A stretch of 46,348 nucleotides of DNA, taken from positions 1 to 46,348 of the forward strand of contig NZ_JAIFZS010000031.1 of NCBI RefSeq assembly GCF_019710635.1. Direction: 5' to 3'. The stretch is from Mycolicibacterium xanthum (GTDB lineage Bacteria; Actinomycetota; Actinomycetes; Mycobacteriales; Mycobacteriaceae). The notes beneath the pieces were generated by a model. It saw only the letters and a list, made by a program, of their open reading frames with translations. It ran no database searches and was not told where the DNA came from. A program made the translations under genes and the position numbers. Positions 7,352 to 16,598 of the stretch are shown here, piece by piece (position 1 is the first letter of the stretch; every line of letters begins with the position of its first letter).

Positions 7352-8827
7352 CTACCGCCCACACTCCTCTGCGTCTCTGGGACGCATCCGAGCCGGGATG
7401 GGTTCGGCGGCGATGGTGGTGAACGGCACTGCGATCGGGAAATCCGTTTTCTCGGAATGGATTTCAGCGCGTCGGATGATGGTGGCCAGCGCGAGTGTCG
7501 CTTCCAGCATGGCGAAGTGGTCGCCGATACAGGAGCGAGGTCCCGCACCGAACGGCAGGTACTGCCAGCGGTCGCGTCCCGCGGATTTGGCCGGGCTGAA
7601 CCGGTCGGGATCGAAGGTCAACGGATGCTCCCACAGGGCGAGATCGCGCTGCACGGCGTAGATGCCGAACGACAGGATCGTTCCGGCTGTGACGCGGTAG
7701 CCGTCGACTTCGATGTCTTTGAGTGCCAGCCGGCTGGTCGCCGCGGCGGGCGGGCACAACCGCAGCGCTTCGTGCAGTACCTGCACCGTGTAGCCCAATC
7801 GGGGCACGTCTTCGGAAGTGAGCTCCCGGCTACCGATTGCAGCGGCCTCTGCCGCAACGCGTTGTTGCAGGTCGGGGTGGCGCCCGAGCGCCCACATGGC
7901 GTATGCCAGGGCGGTGGCGGTGGTGTCGTGGCCAGCGAACATGAACACAATGAGTTCGTTGCAGATGTCGTCATCGCTGAGTCCTTGCCCGGTAGCGGGG
8001 TCGCGGGCGGCGATCAGCGCATGCACCAGGGGGGCGTCGCGGCCCGGATCGGCCCGGCAGGCCTGCAGCACCTCGTAGGCGAGACGGCGCAGGTCGGCGG
8101 TGGCAGCGCGGGCGCGCCGGCGGGCCGGGGTGGGCAGCCAGCGCGGTGCGCGCACCGGTCGTGTGCTTCGGTTGGCGACATATCTCAGCGCCACCCGCAT
8201 CGGTGCGGCTATCTCCTCGGCGCGCTCGTCGAGATTCAAACCGAGCACCGACCGGCCCAGCGCCCGCAGCGTCAACCGTCGGCATTCGGCATCGAGATCC
8301 ACCAGCGTCCCGTCCGTCCACGCACCGGCGACCGCTTCGGCGGCGTGGACCATGTGTCCGGCGAACTCCCGCACACGCTGCTTGGTGAAGACCGGTTGCA
8401 ACACCCGCCGGCGCGGTATCCAACGGTCATTGGGCAGGTCAAACAAGTTGCATCCGAACAGATGACGCATCTGGTCGTGAACCACGGTCCGTTCGGCGGA
8501 CCCGTCTGTGCGGCCCAGGATGTCTCGGCCCGCCTGCGGGGAGGATGCCACCACGACGTCGGGAAACAGTCCCCCCGTCACAAGCTTCAGCCACTTCGGG
8601 ACGAGGTCGAGCCGAGTCACGGGTCCTCCAGCGTCGCGCAGGTCCTCGATGCCGGTGTGAAACACGCGGATCGCCCGTCGCTGCCGGGCAGGCGGCAATG
8701 GGTTGATCGGTGCCAGTGGCAACTGCGCGACGTCAACTGGCCGGGCTACCCGCGAAGAGTCAGGCTCTCGGCCCTCGGCAGTCCGGCGTTGCGGACGCTG
8801 CAGGCGGTCCTGCTGAGTGGTGATCAT
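7352..8827 (-). CDS. Cytochrome P450 monooxygenase
   Basis: A 491-residue soluble P450 starting at ATG 8827 with GAGGAGAGG upstream. The I-helix oxygen-binding motif is AGHDTTA (about residues 296-302), the K-helix ExxR is EALR (about 352), and the haem loop is FGAGPRSCIG with the ligand Cys near 432. The N-terminus has an Arg/Pro-rich lead but no membrane anchor. It would hydroxylate a lipophilic substrate using ferredoxin/reductase partners not encoded nearby. The length and the PNDRWIPRRRVLQPVFTKQR region resemble fatty-acid/sterol-type bacterial P450s, but I cannot assign a CYP family. It is divergent from the cyclase-LuxR regulator, with 195 bases between them. Confidence 0.9.
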   Translation of the reverse strand: MITTQQDRLQRPQRRTAEGREPDSSRVARPVDVAQLPLAPINPLPPARQRRAIRVFHTGIEDLRDAGGPVTRLDLVPKWLKLVTGGLFPDVVVASSPQAGRDILGRTDGSAERTVVHDQMRHLFGCNLFDLPNDRWIPRRRVLQPVFTKQRVREFAGHMVHAAEAVAGAWTDGTLVDLDAECRRLTLRALGRSVLGLNLDERAEEIAAPMRVALRYVANRSTRPVRAPRWLPTPARRRARAATADLRRLAYEVLQACRADPGRDAPLVHALIAARDPATGQGLSDDDICNELIVFMFAGHDTTATALAYAMWALGRHPDLQQRVAAEAAAIGSRELTSEDVPRLGYTVQVLHEALRLCPPAAATSRLALKDIEVDGYRVTAGTILSFGIYAVQRDLALWEHPLTFDPDRFSPAKSAGRDRWQYLPFGAGPRSCIGDHFAMLEATLALATIIRRAEIHSEKTDFPIAVPFTTIAAEPIPARMRPRDAEECGR

Positions 8828-8894
8828 GGGCCTCTCCTCGGCTGTGCGTGATTCGACTATCCGTCGGTCGGCGGTCCAGACCATCGGTCGTAGC

Positions 8895-8911
8895 GCGTAG
8901 ATCGGCACGGT
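8895..8911 (+). repeat. GCGTAGATC element upstream of the cyclase-LuxR gene
   Basis: GCGTAGATCGGCACGGT at 8895-8911 differs at only two positions from the 21-base unit repeated just behind the same regulator (12311-12366). It lies in the divergent promoter region shared with the P450. It may be a binding site for the LuxR-type regulator; this is inference from position and repetition. Confidence 0.45.
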
Positions 8912-9022
8912 GGGGGGTCGTATATCTGTGCGGCCCCGGCCGCGGTTTCCTGGTATCGGATGCGGCTGCTGACTACCATGGGGCTATTGGGGCAGATGCC
9001 GCTGAACTGGGGCGATCTAGTT

Positions 9023-12000
9023 GTGAGCGAGCTACCGACGGGAACCGTGACGTTGCTTTTGGCCGACGTCGAGGCGTCTACGCGGTTGTGGGAGAGCCAA
9101 CCCGACGAGATGACTGCCGCGATAGCCCGGTTCAACCAGACGGTGGATGACACGATCGCCGCACACCGTGGTGTGCGGCCGGTGGAGCAGGGTGAGGGCG
9201 ACAGTTTCGTGGCCGCCTTCTCCCGGGCCAGCGATGCGGTGGCCTGTGCGCTGGATCTGCAGTGCGCGCCGTTGGCGCCGATCCGGGTACGCATCGGCCT
9301 GCACACCGGCGAGGTGCAGCTGCGCGACGGCAGAAACTACGCCGGACCGACGATCAACCGCACCGCCCGGCTGCGGGATCTGGCCCATGGCGGGCAGACG
9401 GTGCTCTCGGGTGCCACTGAGTCGCTGGTTGCCGATCAACTGCCCGACGGGGCGTGGTTGATCGATCTAGGCAGTCACCGGTTGCGCGATCTACCGCGTC
9501 CCGAACGGGTCTTACAGCTGTGCCATCCCGATGTGCGCACTGAGTTCCCAAACCTGCGGGTCGCTGGTTCGGCTGCCGCGCAAAACCTTCCGGTCCGGTT
9601 GACCAGATTTGTGGGGCGTCAAGACGAGATTGCGCAATTGCGCGAGCTCGTCATTGAGAACCGGCTGGTCACCTTGACCGGCGCCGGGGGTGCTGGCAAG
9701 ACACGGTTGGCGTTGGAGGTCGCGGCGCAGTTGGCAGACGAGCTCCCGGATGGGGTGTGCTACGTCGACCTCGCGCCCCTCACGAACCCGCTGTTGGTAC
9801 CCGTGACCGTCGCGCGCGCGCTGGGGCTGCCCGATCAGCCGGGCCGCTCCACCGTGGACACCGTTTTGGGGTTCGTCGGGCAGAAGGCGATGCTGCTGGT
9901 GGTCGACAACTGTGAACACCTGCTCGACGAATGCGGGTGTCTGGTGGTGGACCTCCTACAGGCATGCCCGCGGGTAGGGGTGCTGGCCACCAGCCGTGAG
10001 TCACTCGGAGTGGCAGGTGAGCTGAGTTGGCGGGTGCCGTCGTTGTCGGTGGTCGATGAGGCGGTCGAGCTGTTCGCCGACCGGGCCCGCCATGTGCGGC
10101 CCGACTTCGATGTCGACGAGGACGACGCCGCGCTGGTGGCCGAGATCTGTCAGCGGCTTGACGGGATGCCGCTGGCGATCGAGTTGGCCGCGGCGCGGGT
10201 GCGGGCGTTGTCGGTGTCCCAGATCGCGGACGGTCTGCATGACCGGTTCCGGTTGTTGACCGGGGGTGCGCGGGGCGCGGTGCGCCGCCAGCAGACGCTG
10301 CGCGCCTCGATGGACTGGTCGCATGCGTTGTTGACCGAGCCGGAGCGGGCGGTGTTTCGGCGGCTGGCGGTGTTCGCGGGTGGGTTCGATCTCGATGCCG
10401 TCCACGCCGTCGGCGCGGCGAGCGACTCCGAGCGCTATCAACTGCTGGATCAACTCAGCCTGTTGGTCGACAAGTCGCTCGTACTCGCCGAGCAGGGCCC
10501 CGGCGGGCCGATGCGGTATCGGTTGTTGGAAACGGTGCGCCAGTTCGCGATGGAGAAACTCGGCGAATCCGGTGAGGCAGACGAGGTGCGATCTCGTCAC
10601 CGGGACCACTACACGACCACGGCTCTGACGCTGGAATCGGACGTGCAGGCCGACCAGAAGTCCAAGGCGCTGCTGCATTGGGCCGATCTCGAGACGGACA
10701 ATTTGCGGACCGCACTCACCTCGAGCCGGGAGACTGGCGACCACGAGAGCGCCCTGCGGCTGGTGTCCTTACTGCAGCCGTATTGGATAAGGCGCGGCCG
10801 ATTCCGGGAGGGGCTGGCGGGCTTCGAGGCGGTGTTGACCGACCGGCCCCCGCCCGATGTCGCGCCGGATGTGTGGGTCCGCGCGGTCGCCGACCACAGC
10901 GTCTTCGCGGCGTCGACGGGCCTTCCGGCGAGCCGGGACCGGGCACGCGTGGCGTTGGCCACCGCCCGTGAGCTCGACGACCCGGCACTGATCACAAGAG
11001 CCCTCACAGCGTGCGGGTTGCTCGCCGTGAACAGCGCCGAGGTGGCCGGGCCCTACTTCGTCGAGGCGAGCGGCCTGGCCCGCACGATCGGCGATCGGCG
11101 AAGTCTGTGCCATCTCCTCTCCTATCAGGCGGCCATGCGTGTCTACGCCGGTGAACCGATCGGAGCGCGCGCTGCCGCCGCGGAAGGAGAAGGTCTCGCC
11201 GACGCGCTGGGCGACCGGGGCCCGTCCAGAATCTGCCGGTACTGGCTGGGCACAGCGCTGTGGATGCAGGGAGAACTCGCCCCCGCCGGAAGCGTTTTCG
11301 GATCCCTGGCCGAGGAGTCCGAAGCGACCCGGGACCTCGTCATGACGGTCTATGGGCACGTCGGCCACGGCTTGGTGCTCGCTCACCAGGGGCAGGTCGC
11401 TGCGGCGCACGCCGCTGCGGAATCCGTGCTGGAGGCCGCTGAGGCGCTGGGCGGGGTTTACTCATCGATGGTGTACTGGGTGATCGCCTATGCTGCGCTG
11501 GCCGGTGGCGACGCTGCTGCGGCGCGGCAGGCGTCGGAGGAGGCCCGCAGACGCAGCACTCCCCAGATCGAGGGTTTGATCGGAAGCATGAGTCCGATGG
11601 CTGAGGCTGCGCTGGCTGATGACGATGTGGCCGCCGCCCGCCGCTGGGCCGACGGCACCGCGGCGGTAGCGCCGGGGTGGTACCAGATGGTTCTCCTGTC
11701 CGTGCGAGCACAGGTCACGCTGGCGCAGGGTGAGCCCGACCAGGCCGTGCGCGACGCCCACGACGCGCTGGGGATCGCCGCCCGCACGGGAGGATATCTG
11801 CGGGTGCCTGACACGCTGGAATGCCTGGTGCGGCTGGCCGCCGACGGTGGTGGCCACCAATACGCTGCGCGCCTGCTCGGCGCCGCGCAGGCGATCCGGC
11901 AACGATCCGGGGAAGTTCGTTTCCCGATGTATCAGGCGGGCCACGGCGCCGCGGTCGCCGCGGTACGAGATACCTTGGGAAAGGAAGACTTCGACACTGC

Positions 12001-12277
12001 CTGGGCTGAGGGTGCCGCGCTGTCCACCGAGGATGCCATCGCCTATGCCCAACGCGGTCGCGGCGAACGCAAGCGCCCCGACAGCGGTTGGAAGTCGTTG
12101 ACCCCTACCGAGCGTGATGTGGTGTGCCTGGTCAGCGATGGGTTGGCCAACAAGGACATCGCCGCGCGCTTGTTTGTCTCGCCGCGCACTGTGCAGACCC
12201 ATCTGACCCATGTCTACGCCAAGCTCGGGCTGACCTCGCGGGTTCAACTCGCCCAGGAAGGGGCGCGTCACACCTGA
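9023..12277 (+). CDS. Cyclase-ATPase-TPR-LuxR regulator, Rv0386 type
   Basis: A 1084-residue regulator from GTG 9023 ([19 protein letters not shown]). Domains in order: a class III nucleotide cyclase (about 5-165), a STAND/NB-ARC-like ATPase with Walker A GAGGAGKT (220-227) and Walker B MLLVVDN (290-296), a long Ala-rich TPR-like region, and a LuxR helix-turn-helix from residue 1026 (LTPTERDVV ... [16 protein letters not shown]). Cyclase residues are metal Asp15 and Asp60, transition-state Asn112 and Arg116. The substrate-specifying pair is Gln56-Asn105 instead of Lys-Asp. Rv0386 of M. tuberculosis is reported to use a Gln-Asn pair with the same 49-residue spacing, which also supports this start. 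ATG 8960 would add 21 residues. It probably links a nucleotide or metabolite signal to transcription; neighbours suggest lipid genes as targets. Confidence 0.88.
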   Translation: MSELPTGTVTLLLADVEASTRLWESQPDEMTAAIARFNQTVDDTIAAHRGVRPVEQGEGDSFVAAFSRASDAVACALDLQCAPLAPIRVRIGLHTGEVQLRDGRNYAGPTINRTARLRDLAHGGQTVLSGATESLVADQLPDGAWLIDLGSHRLRDLPRPERVLQLCHPDVRTEFPNLRVAGSAAAQNLPVRLTRFVGRQDEIAQLRELVIENRLVTLTGAGGAGKTRLALEVAAQLADELPDGVCYVDLAPLTNPLLVPVTVARALGLPDQPGRSTVDTVLGFVGQKAMLLVVDNCEHLLDECGCLVVDLLQACPRVGVLATSRESLGVAGELSWRVPSLSVVDEAVELFADRARHVRPDFDVDEDDAALVAEICQRLDGMPLAIELAAARVRALSVSQIADGLHDRFRLLTGGARGAVRRQQTLRASMDWSHALLTEPERAVFRRLAVFAGGFDLDAVHAVGAASDSERYQLLDQLSLLVDKSLVLAEQGPGGPMRYRLLETVRQFAMEKLGESGEADEVRSRHRDHYTTTALTLESDVQADQKSKALLHWADLETDNLRTALTSSRETGDHESALRLVSLLQPYWIRRGRFREGLAGFEAVLTDRPPPDVAPDVWVRAVADHSVFAASTGLPASRDRARVALATARELDDPALITRALTACGLLAVNSAEVAGPYFVEASGLARTIGDRRSLCHLLSYQAAMRVYAGEPIGARAAAAEGEGLADALGDRGPSRICRYWLGTALWMQGELAPAGSVFGSLAEESEATRDLVMTVYGHVGHGLVLAHQGQVAAAHAAAESVLEAAEALGGVYSSMVYWVIAYAALAGGDAAAARQASEEARRRSTPQIEGLIGSMSPMAEAALADDDVAAARRWADGTAAVAPGWYQMVLLSVRAQVTLAQGEPDQAVRDAHDALGIAARTGGYLRVPDTLECLVRLAADGGGHQYAARLLGAAQAIRQRSGEVRFPMYQAGHGAAVAAVRDTLGKEDFDTAWAEGAALSTEDAIAYAQRGRGERKRPDSGWKSLTPTERDVVCLVSDGLANKDIAARLFVSPRTVQTHLTHVYAKLGLTSRVQLAQEGARHT

Positions 12278-12676
12278 GGTGGGTTCGTGACAACCATCGT
12301 CGGCCGGGCTGCGTAGATCAGCGCGGTCTGGGCGTAGATCAGCGCGGTCTGGGCGTAGATCAGCACCTGGCAACCTCGACAATCTGAACGAAACCGTCCG
12401 CCGCTCAACAATTCTGAGTGCTCACCGACCAACTCGCCGACATCACTGCGCTCAAAGCCGACGCCGGGACCCGTGGCTGAGCGACGAAGCAGCCCGCCAC
12501 GAGCACGTCACCCCACGCCCTCGCCGACCATCTCCAACGTCTCGACAGATGCATCTTCCCCCGATATCGCGTTCGCTCACACAGCCCACGTGATAAATCT
12601 GATGCCGAGCAATAAGGAAATCTGCTCTTGCCGGGCGGGCGTCACGGCAGGGAGGACCGACGACGGGGGCGCAGCG
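12278..12676. other. 400-base gap with tandem repeats and a likely promoter
   Basis: Holds the 21-base tandem repeat (12311-12366) right behind the cyclase-LuxR gene. Around 12590-12625 is an AT-richer patch (GATAAATCTGATG, GCAATAAGG) that could be the promoter of the hydrolase starting at 12677. The hydrolase frame is open from 12473, but the upstream 68 codons have low-complexity Ser/Pro/Arg composition and no homology I can see. Confidence 0.45.
12311..12366 (+). repeat. Tandem 21-base repeat, 2.7 copies
   Basis: The unit GCGTAGATCAGCGCGGTCTG plus a final G is perfectly repeated at 12311-12331 and 12332-12352. A third, shortened copy begins at 12353 (GCGTAGATCAGC). A close single copy is found upstream of the same gene at 8895. 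It begins 33 bases after the regulator stop and so could act as an array of binding sites for the next promoter. Confidence 0.75.
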
Positions 12677-13861
12677 GTGAGACTCGCGACCCGGCTGGGT
12701 CTGGCCGTCGTGGCCACCCCCGTGGCAGCGGCAGGCGTTGCCGGCGCCCGCGAGGTCGCGCGGGCGGCGACGGCGCTCCGTCGAGGCGTCACCGAGCGTG
12801 AGGGTGTGCCGGTGCCGGCGCCGTCGGTCGGCCTCGGTGTGGCGGCCGCTCTCGACGGGCTGGTCGCCGGCCCGATGCCGCTGCTGTCGTCGCTGGGGTC
12901 ACGGGAGCACTATGCGTCGGCGTCCGCCGAGCTCGATGCCGCTGTCCGTTATTACCGCGACGCCGGATGGCTCGATGACCCAGGACTGCGGCACCGGCGT
13001 CCGGATGCACCCGATGACGTGGCCGTCGAAGCCGTGCCACACGGGGTCGAGATCGCCAGGTTCGACAGCGGGTGGCGGCCCGAGAAGGGCGAGCCGGGTG
13101 CCGAGCGTTGGCTGTCCCTCGGCGCCAACGAACAGGTACCGGTACGGCTGCTGCGCCACCCCGGCGCGCCTCGGCCGTGGCTCGTCGCCGTCCATGGCCA
13201 GGGGATGGGCCGGCCGGGCGACGTCGAGATGCTGCGCGTGCGCCACCTGCATGAGGAGCTCGGCATCAACGTCGCGCTCCCCGTGCTCCCGCTGCACGGT
13301 CCGCGCGCCTGCGGCTTGTCCCCCTACCGCCAGTTCGCCTCCAATGTCTTCGCGGCGAACAATGTGCTGGGGCTCACCCAGTCGGTGTGGGACGTCCGAC
13401 GGCTGCTGCGGTGGCTGCGTGACGACCAGCACGCACCCGCGGTGGGCCTGCTCGGCGTGTCGCTGGGCGCATACGTCATCAACCTGCTCTCGACACTCGA
13501 GGGCGATATCGACTGCCTGATCGCGGTCGTGCCGACCAGCGACCTGGCCGCGTCGATGCGCGACGCCACGCCGGTCACACCGACGAAACGGCGGCTACAC
13601 CGCGAGGTGCACGATCATCGCTCGGTGCTCGTACACCAGGTCGTCTCACCGCTTGCCAGGCCTTGCCTCGTCGCCCACCAGCAGCGCCACATCGTCGCCG
13701 GGCAGGTCGACCGGATCGCCCCGCCCCGCGGGGCTGCCGAACTCTGGCGCCACTGGGACGAGCCATCGATCGCCTGGTACCCCCGCGGCCACGTCACCGC
13801 GTGGCGCGGGTCGAACTACGACAACCACATCGCCTCGGTCCTCACCGCATCTGGGCTGTGA
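12677..13861 (+). CDS. Alpha/beta hydrolase, probably lipid-related
   Basis: A 394-residue protein from GTG 12677 (VRLATRLGLAVVATPVAAAG), with a GGGGG ribosome site about 7 bases upstream. The N-terminal 25 residues form a hydrophobic segment that may anchor it at the membrane. The C-terminal two thirds is an alpha/beta hydrolase: VHGQGMG is the oxyanion region, GVSLGAY the nucleophile elbow (Ser), GQVDRIAPP the likely acid loop and RGHVTAW the likely His. Substrate unknown. It ends 29 bases before a wax ester synthase/DGAT gene in the same direction. Such pairs suggest that the hydrolase acts on acyl chains of stored lipids or prepares substrates for the acyltransferase. Confidence 0.78.
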   Translation: MRLATRLGLAVVATPVAAAGVAGAREVARAATALRRGVTEREGVPVPAPSVGLGVAAALDGLVAGPMPLLSSLGSREHYASASAELDAAVRYYRDAGWLDDPGLRHRRPDAPDDVAVEAVPHGVEIARFDSGWRPEKGEPGAERWLSLGANEQVPVRLLRHPGAPRPWLVAVHGQGMGRPGDVEMLRVRHLHEELGINVALPVLPLHGPRACGLSPYRQFASNVFAANNVLGLTQSVWDVRRLLRWLRDDQHAPAVGLLGVSLGAYVINLLSTLEGDIDCLIAVVPTSDLAASMRDATPVTPTKRRLHREVHDHRSVLVHQVVSPLARPCLVAHQQRHIVAGQVDRIAPPRGAAELWRHWDEPSIAWYPRGHVTAWRGSNYDNHIASVLTASGL

Positions 13862-13865
13862 CACT

Positions 13866-13878
13866 GTTCGTGACGAAC
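13866..13878. promoter_or_regulatory. Palindrome between the hydrolase and the acyltransferase
   Basis: GTTCGT-G-ACGAAC is a perfect 13-base palindrome located between the hydrolase stop (13861) and the AGGAGG ribosome site of the next gene. The loop is too small for a stable RNA hairpin, so a protein site or chance are the alternatives. Confidence 0.3.
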
Positions 13879-13890
13879 TGAGGAGGAACC

Positions 13891-15405
13891 TTGCGCCAGC
13901 TTTCCAGCGCAGACTGGACGATGTTGTCGCTCGACACTGCGACCGCACACAACACCATCGGCATCGTCGGCATCTACGACCCTGCGGCGCGCCCGGAGTC
14001 GGGCGGCCCAATCACCTACGAGGAGGTGCTCAAGTACATCGAAGCGCGCCTCCACGTCGCCGAGAGTTTCCGGGAACGGCTCGTCAACGTGCCGTTCGGA
14101 CTAGACCGCCCCTGGTGGATTCGGGACGGCGACTTCGACCTCGAATACCACGTTCGGCACATCGCACTACCCCAGCCCGGAAGCTGGCGGCAGCTGTGCA
14201 CCCAGATCGCACGCATCCACGCGCGGCCCCTCGACCTCACCAGGCCGCCCTGGGAGCTGTACCTCATCGACGGACTCAACGGCGTCGAGCACCTGCCCGA
14301 GGGCGCCTTTGCCGTGTTCCTGCGGGTGCACCACGCCGCCATCGACGGTGTCGCCGGCGCCGAGATCCTCACCGCGATCCATACCCGCGAGCCCGATGAG
14401 GCACCGCCGCCGGCGCCCGAGGCCTACCACTGGGAGCCAGACGCCATCCCGGGCGACATCGACCTGCTGGGCCGGGCCGCGCTGCACGGCGCCATCCGGC
14501 CGTTTGACGTGCTGCGCCGGGTCCGCAAGATGGTGCCCGAACTGCCCTCGCTCGTAACCGACACCCGCGACCCCGACGTCACATCACCGGCGTCGCTGCC
14601 CAAGGCGACCCGCTTCAACCAGATCGTCTCGCCCCACCGCGTATTCGGCACCGCCTACACCACGCTGGACGTCCTCAAGGAGATCCGCACGGCGGTGCCG
14701 GAAGCAACGATCAACGACGTCGGTGTCGCGATCGTCGGCGGTGCCATCCGCCGCTACCTCCTCGACAAGGGCGAGTTGCCCGACGAGGCCATGGTCGCGA
14801 TGATGCCGATCTCGATCCGGCCGACGACCACCCGCGCCAGTGGCACTGCGACCTCGGCGACCAGCACCGGGACCAGCGGCAATGAGTACTCGATCGCGCC
14901 CATCACGATGGCGACCGACGAGACCGATCCCCTCGAGCGGCTGACCCGCATCGTGACGTCCACCGCGCACGTCAAGGAGTCCGGCGCCCACCCCGTCCGC
15001 TCGCTCATCGCGATGTCCGAGGAGGCGTTCGGCGGCCTGATGGGCACCGTGCAGCGGGCGGCCGTGCGCGCACTGAGCCGCAGCGGCCGCACCGTCGCCG
15101 CCCACACCCTGGTGAGCAACGTCCCCGGACCTCTGACCCCGATGTACTTCTGCGGCGCACAGATGGTCGACACCACCGGCCTCGGCCCGGTGCTCGACGG
15201 CATGGGCCTCAACAACGGCATCGGCAGCTACGGCAACCGGGTGACGTTCTGCTTCACCGCCGACCGCGCCGCCCTCCCGGACCCCGAGGTTTACGAGCAG
15301 TGCCTGAGCGGTGCCGTCGACGAGCTGCTCGACGCCGCCCGCGCTCGCACCAAGTCCGACGGCGAACCCCGCAAGAGGTCATCCTCACGCGACACGCCCT
15401 CATGA
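13891..15405 (+). CDS. Wax ester synthase/diacylglycerol acyltransferase (WS/DGAT)
   Basis: A 504-residue acyltransferase with a TTG start at 13891, chosen because GAGGAGGAACC lies directly before it and LSSADWTMLSLDTATAHNT is the conserved family opening. The catalytic HHxxxDG motif is HHAAIDG (residues 147-153), with His148 the general base. The C-terminal part contains LVSNVPGPLTPMYFCGAQM and GLGPVLDGMGLNNGIGSYG, standard for the second half of the fold. It joins acyl-CoA to diacylglycerol or a fatty alcohol to form storage lipid. Unusual is a Ser/Thr/Ala/Gly-rich stretch after SIRPTTT (about residues 310-332) where most relatives have a short loop. It is probably co-transcribed with the hydrolase before it. 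Confidence 0.92.
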   Translation: MRQLSSADWTMLSLDTATAHNTIGIVGIYDPAARPESGGPITYEEVLKYIEARLHVAESFRERLVNVPFGLDRPWWIRDGDFDLEYHVRHIALPQPGSWRQLCTQIARIHARPLDLTRPPWELYLIDGLNGVEHLPEGAFAVFLRVHHAAIDGVAGAEILTAIHTREPDEAPPPAPEAYHWEPDAIPGDIDLLGRAALHGAIRPFDVLRRVRKMVPELPSLVTDTRDPDVTSPASLPKATRFNQIVSPHRVFGTAYTTLDVLKEIRTAVPEATINDVGVAIVGGAIRRYLLDKGELPDEAMVAMMPISIRPTTTRASGTATSATSTGTSGNEYSIAPITMATDETDPLERLTRIVTSTAHVKESGAHPVRSLIAMSEEAFGGLMGTVQRAAVRALSRSGRTVAAHTLVSNVPGPLTPMYFCGAQMVDTTGLGPVLDGMGLNNGIGSYGNRVTFCFTADRAALPDPEVYEQCLSGAVDELLDAARARTKSDGEPRKRSSSRDTPS

Positions 15406-15461
15406 CGGTCTGCTGACTCGACGGTCCAGTGGCAGAGGCCTGGCACTTCGCCCTCAGTCGC

Positions 15462-16481
15462 TCAGGCGTCGAGGACGAAGATCGGCTTGTGCCCGGGCCG
15501 CTCTGAGGTCAGGACGTCGGGGATCTCGTCCCATTCGTAGATGCCGCTGGTGACGAGTTCGGGATGGAGAACACCCGCAGCGACGGCGTCCAGCGTGGGG
15601 GTCATGCTCGCCCTCGCGTGGCCCTTGCCGTTGTGGAAGTTCACTCCACGTAGGTAGAGCTGCAACATCGGCACCGCAACGTCCTGGAAGTAGATGCCGA
15701 CGCTGTTGACGTATCCCTCCGGAACCACTGAAAGCAAGGCTTTCTTGAGCTTTTCGGGGTCGCACGAGGCATCCACGGCGAGATCGAAGTCCTTCTCCCG
15801 CTTGCCGTCGATATCGGCGACTTCGGCCCCGAGTTTCTCTGCGACCGCCATCCGGACCGGGTCGTCGTCGTAGTAGACCGTGCGCGCGCCGGCACAGTGC
15901 ACGGCGGCGTCGACACAGTACAGCCCGATCGACCCTGTGCCGCCGAACACCGCCACCTGGGGATCGGAGATCTGAGACACAATGGGCACCACAGTTTCCC
16001 AGCCGAGGCCCAGGTTGTCACCGATCGAGGCCAGGTGTACGGGATCGACACCGGTCGGCAGTAGCGCCAGGTTGTAGTCGGCGAACGGCACGCGGATCAA
16101 CTCCGAGAAGGTGCCGCCCCAGACCCCGTTCACGGGCAGTCCGTACTGGGCATCACCGTGGCGCAGGCACCGCGCGGGATGGCCCTTGAGGCATTGCGCA
16201 CATGTCCCGCAGGCGATGTGCCAGGCCACCCCGACGACATCACCGACCGTGATGCTGGTGCACCCGGGGCCGACTTCGACGACGGTGCCCACGCATTCGT
16301 GGCCGAGGGCGAACGGGGCAGCCGGGGAGAAAGACGTCTTGTCGGCGATGACATGGTGGTCGAGGTCGCAAGTGGTGGCGGCCAGCGGTCGCACCAGGGC
16401 GTCGGTCGGATCGACGATGGTGGGGGCGTCCACCTCGTCGAAACGCAGCTTCCCGGGTCCGACGAAGGTCAGACTTCTCAT
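15462..16481 (-). CDS. Zinc-dependent alcohol dehydrogenase family oxidoreductase
   Basis: A 339-residue medium-chain dehydrogenase, ATG 16481 with AAAGGAGA upstream. The catalytic zinc region has TTCDLDHHV and GHECVGTV, and the structural zinc site is CGTCAQCLKGHPARC. The nucleotide-binding motif is AVFGGTGSIGLYC (GxGxxG-like). It should oxidise an alcohol or reduce an aldehyde/ketone with NAD(P); the substrate is not evident. It is divergent from a TetR regulator, and the 117 bases between them hold two copies of an 18-base palindrome. TetR repression of this gene, relieved by the substrate or product, is the natural reading. Confidence 0.87.
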   Translation of the reverse strand: MRSLTFVGPGKLRFDEVDAPTIVDPTDALVRPLAATTCDLDHHVIADKTSFSPAAPFALGHECVGTVVEVGPGCTSITVGDVVGVAWHIACGTCAQCLKGHPARCLRHGDAQYGLPVNGVWGGTFSELIRVPFADYNLALLPTGVDPVHLASIGDNLGLGWETVVPIVSQISDPQVAVFGGTGSIGLYCVDAAVHCAGARTVYYDDDPVRMAVAEKLGAEVADIDGKREKDFDLAVDASCDPEKLKKALLSVVPEGYVNSVGIYFQDVAVPMLQLYLRGVNFHNGKGHARASMTPTLDAVAAGVLHPELVTSGIYEWDEIPDVLTSERPGHKPIFVLDA

Positions 16482-16530
16482 TGGTTCTCCTTTGGCTGAG
16501 GGTCAGGACGTGACATCCCGGAAAACCTTG

Positions 16531-16548
16531 CTATAACGATCGTCATAG
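16531..16548. promoter_or_regulatory. TetR operator O1 in the adh-tetR intergenic region
   Basis: CTATAACGATCGTCATAG is an 18-base palindrome with one mismatched pair. It lies on the dehydrogenase side, 50 bases before its ATG. An almost identical copy lies 36 bases away on centre-to-centre distance. Confidence 0.75.
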
Positions 16549-16566
16549 TCTGCCCTTGACGCTAGA

Positions 16567-16584
16567 CTATAACGACCGTCATAG
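16567..16584. promoter_or_regulatory. TetR operator O2 in the adh-tetR intergenic region
   Basis: CTATAACGACCGTCATAG differs from O1 at one base. It overlaps the probable regulator promoter: TTGACG at 16556-16561 and TCATAG at 16579-16584 are spaced by 17 bases, so bound repressor would cover the -10 element. The AAGGAG ribosome site follows within a few bases. Confidence 0.75.
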
Positions 16585-16598
16585 CAAGGAGTGCTGTC

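Noticed and set aside
12311..12366. Tandem repeats considered as a CRISPR array
   Set aside because: Units are directly adjacent without spacers, and no cas gene is present.
15427..15446. AGTGGCAG...CTGGCACT imperfect inverted repeat between convergent WS/DGAT and dehydrogenase genes
   Set aside because: Pairing is poor in the middle and there is no T tract; too weak to call a terminator.
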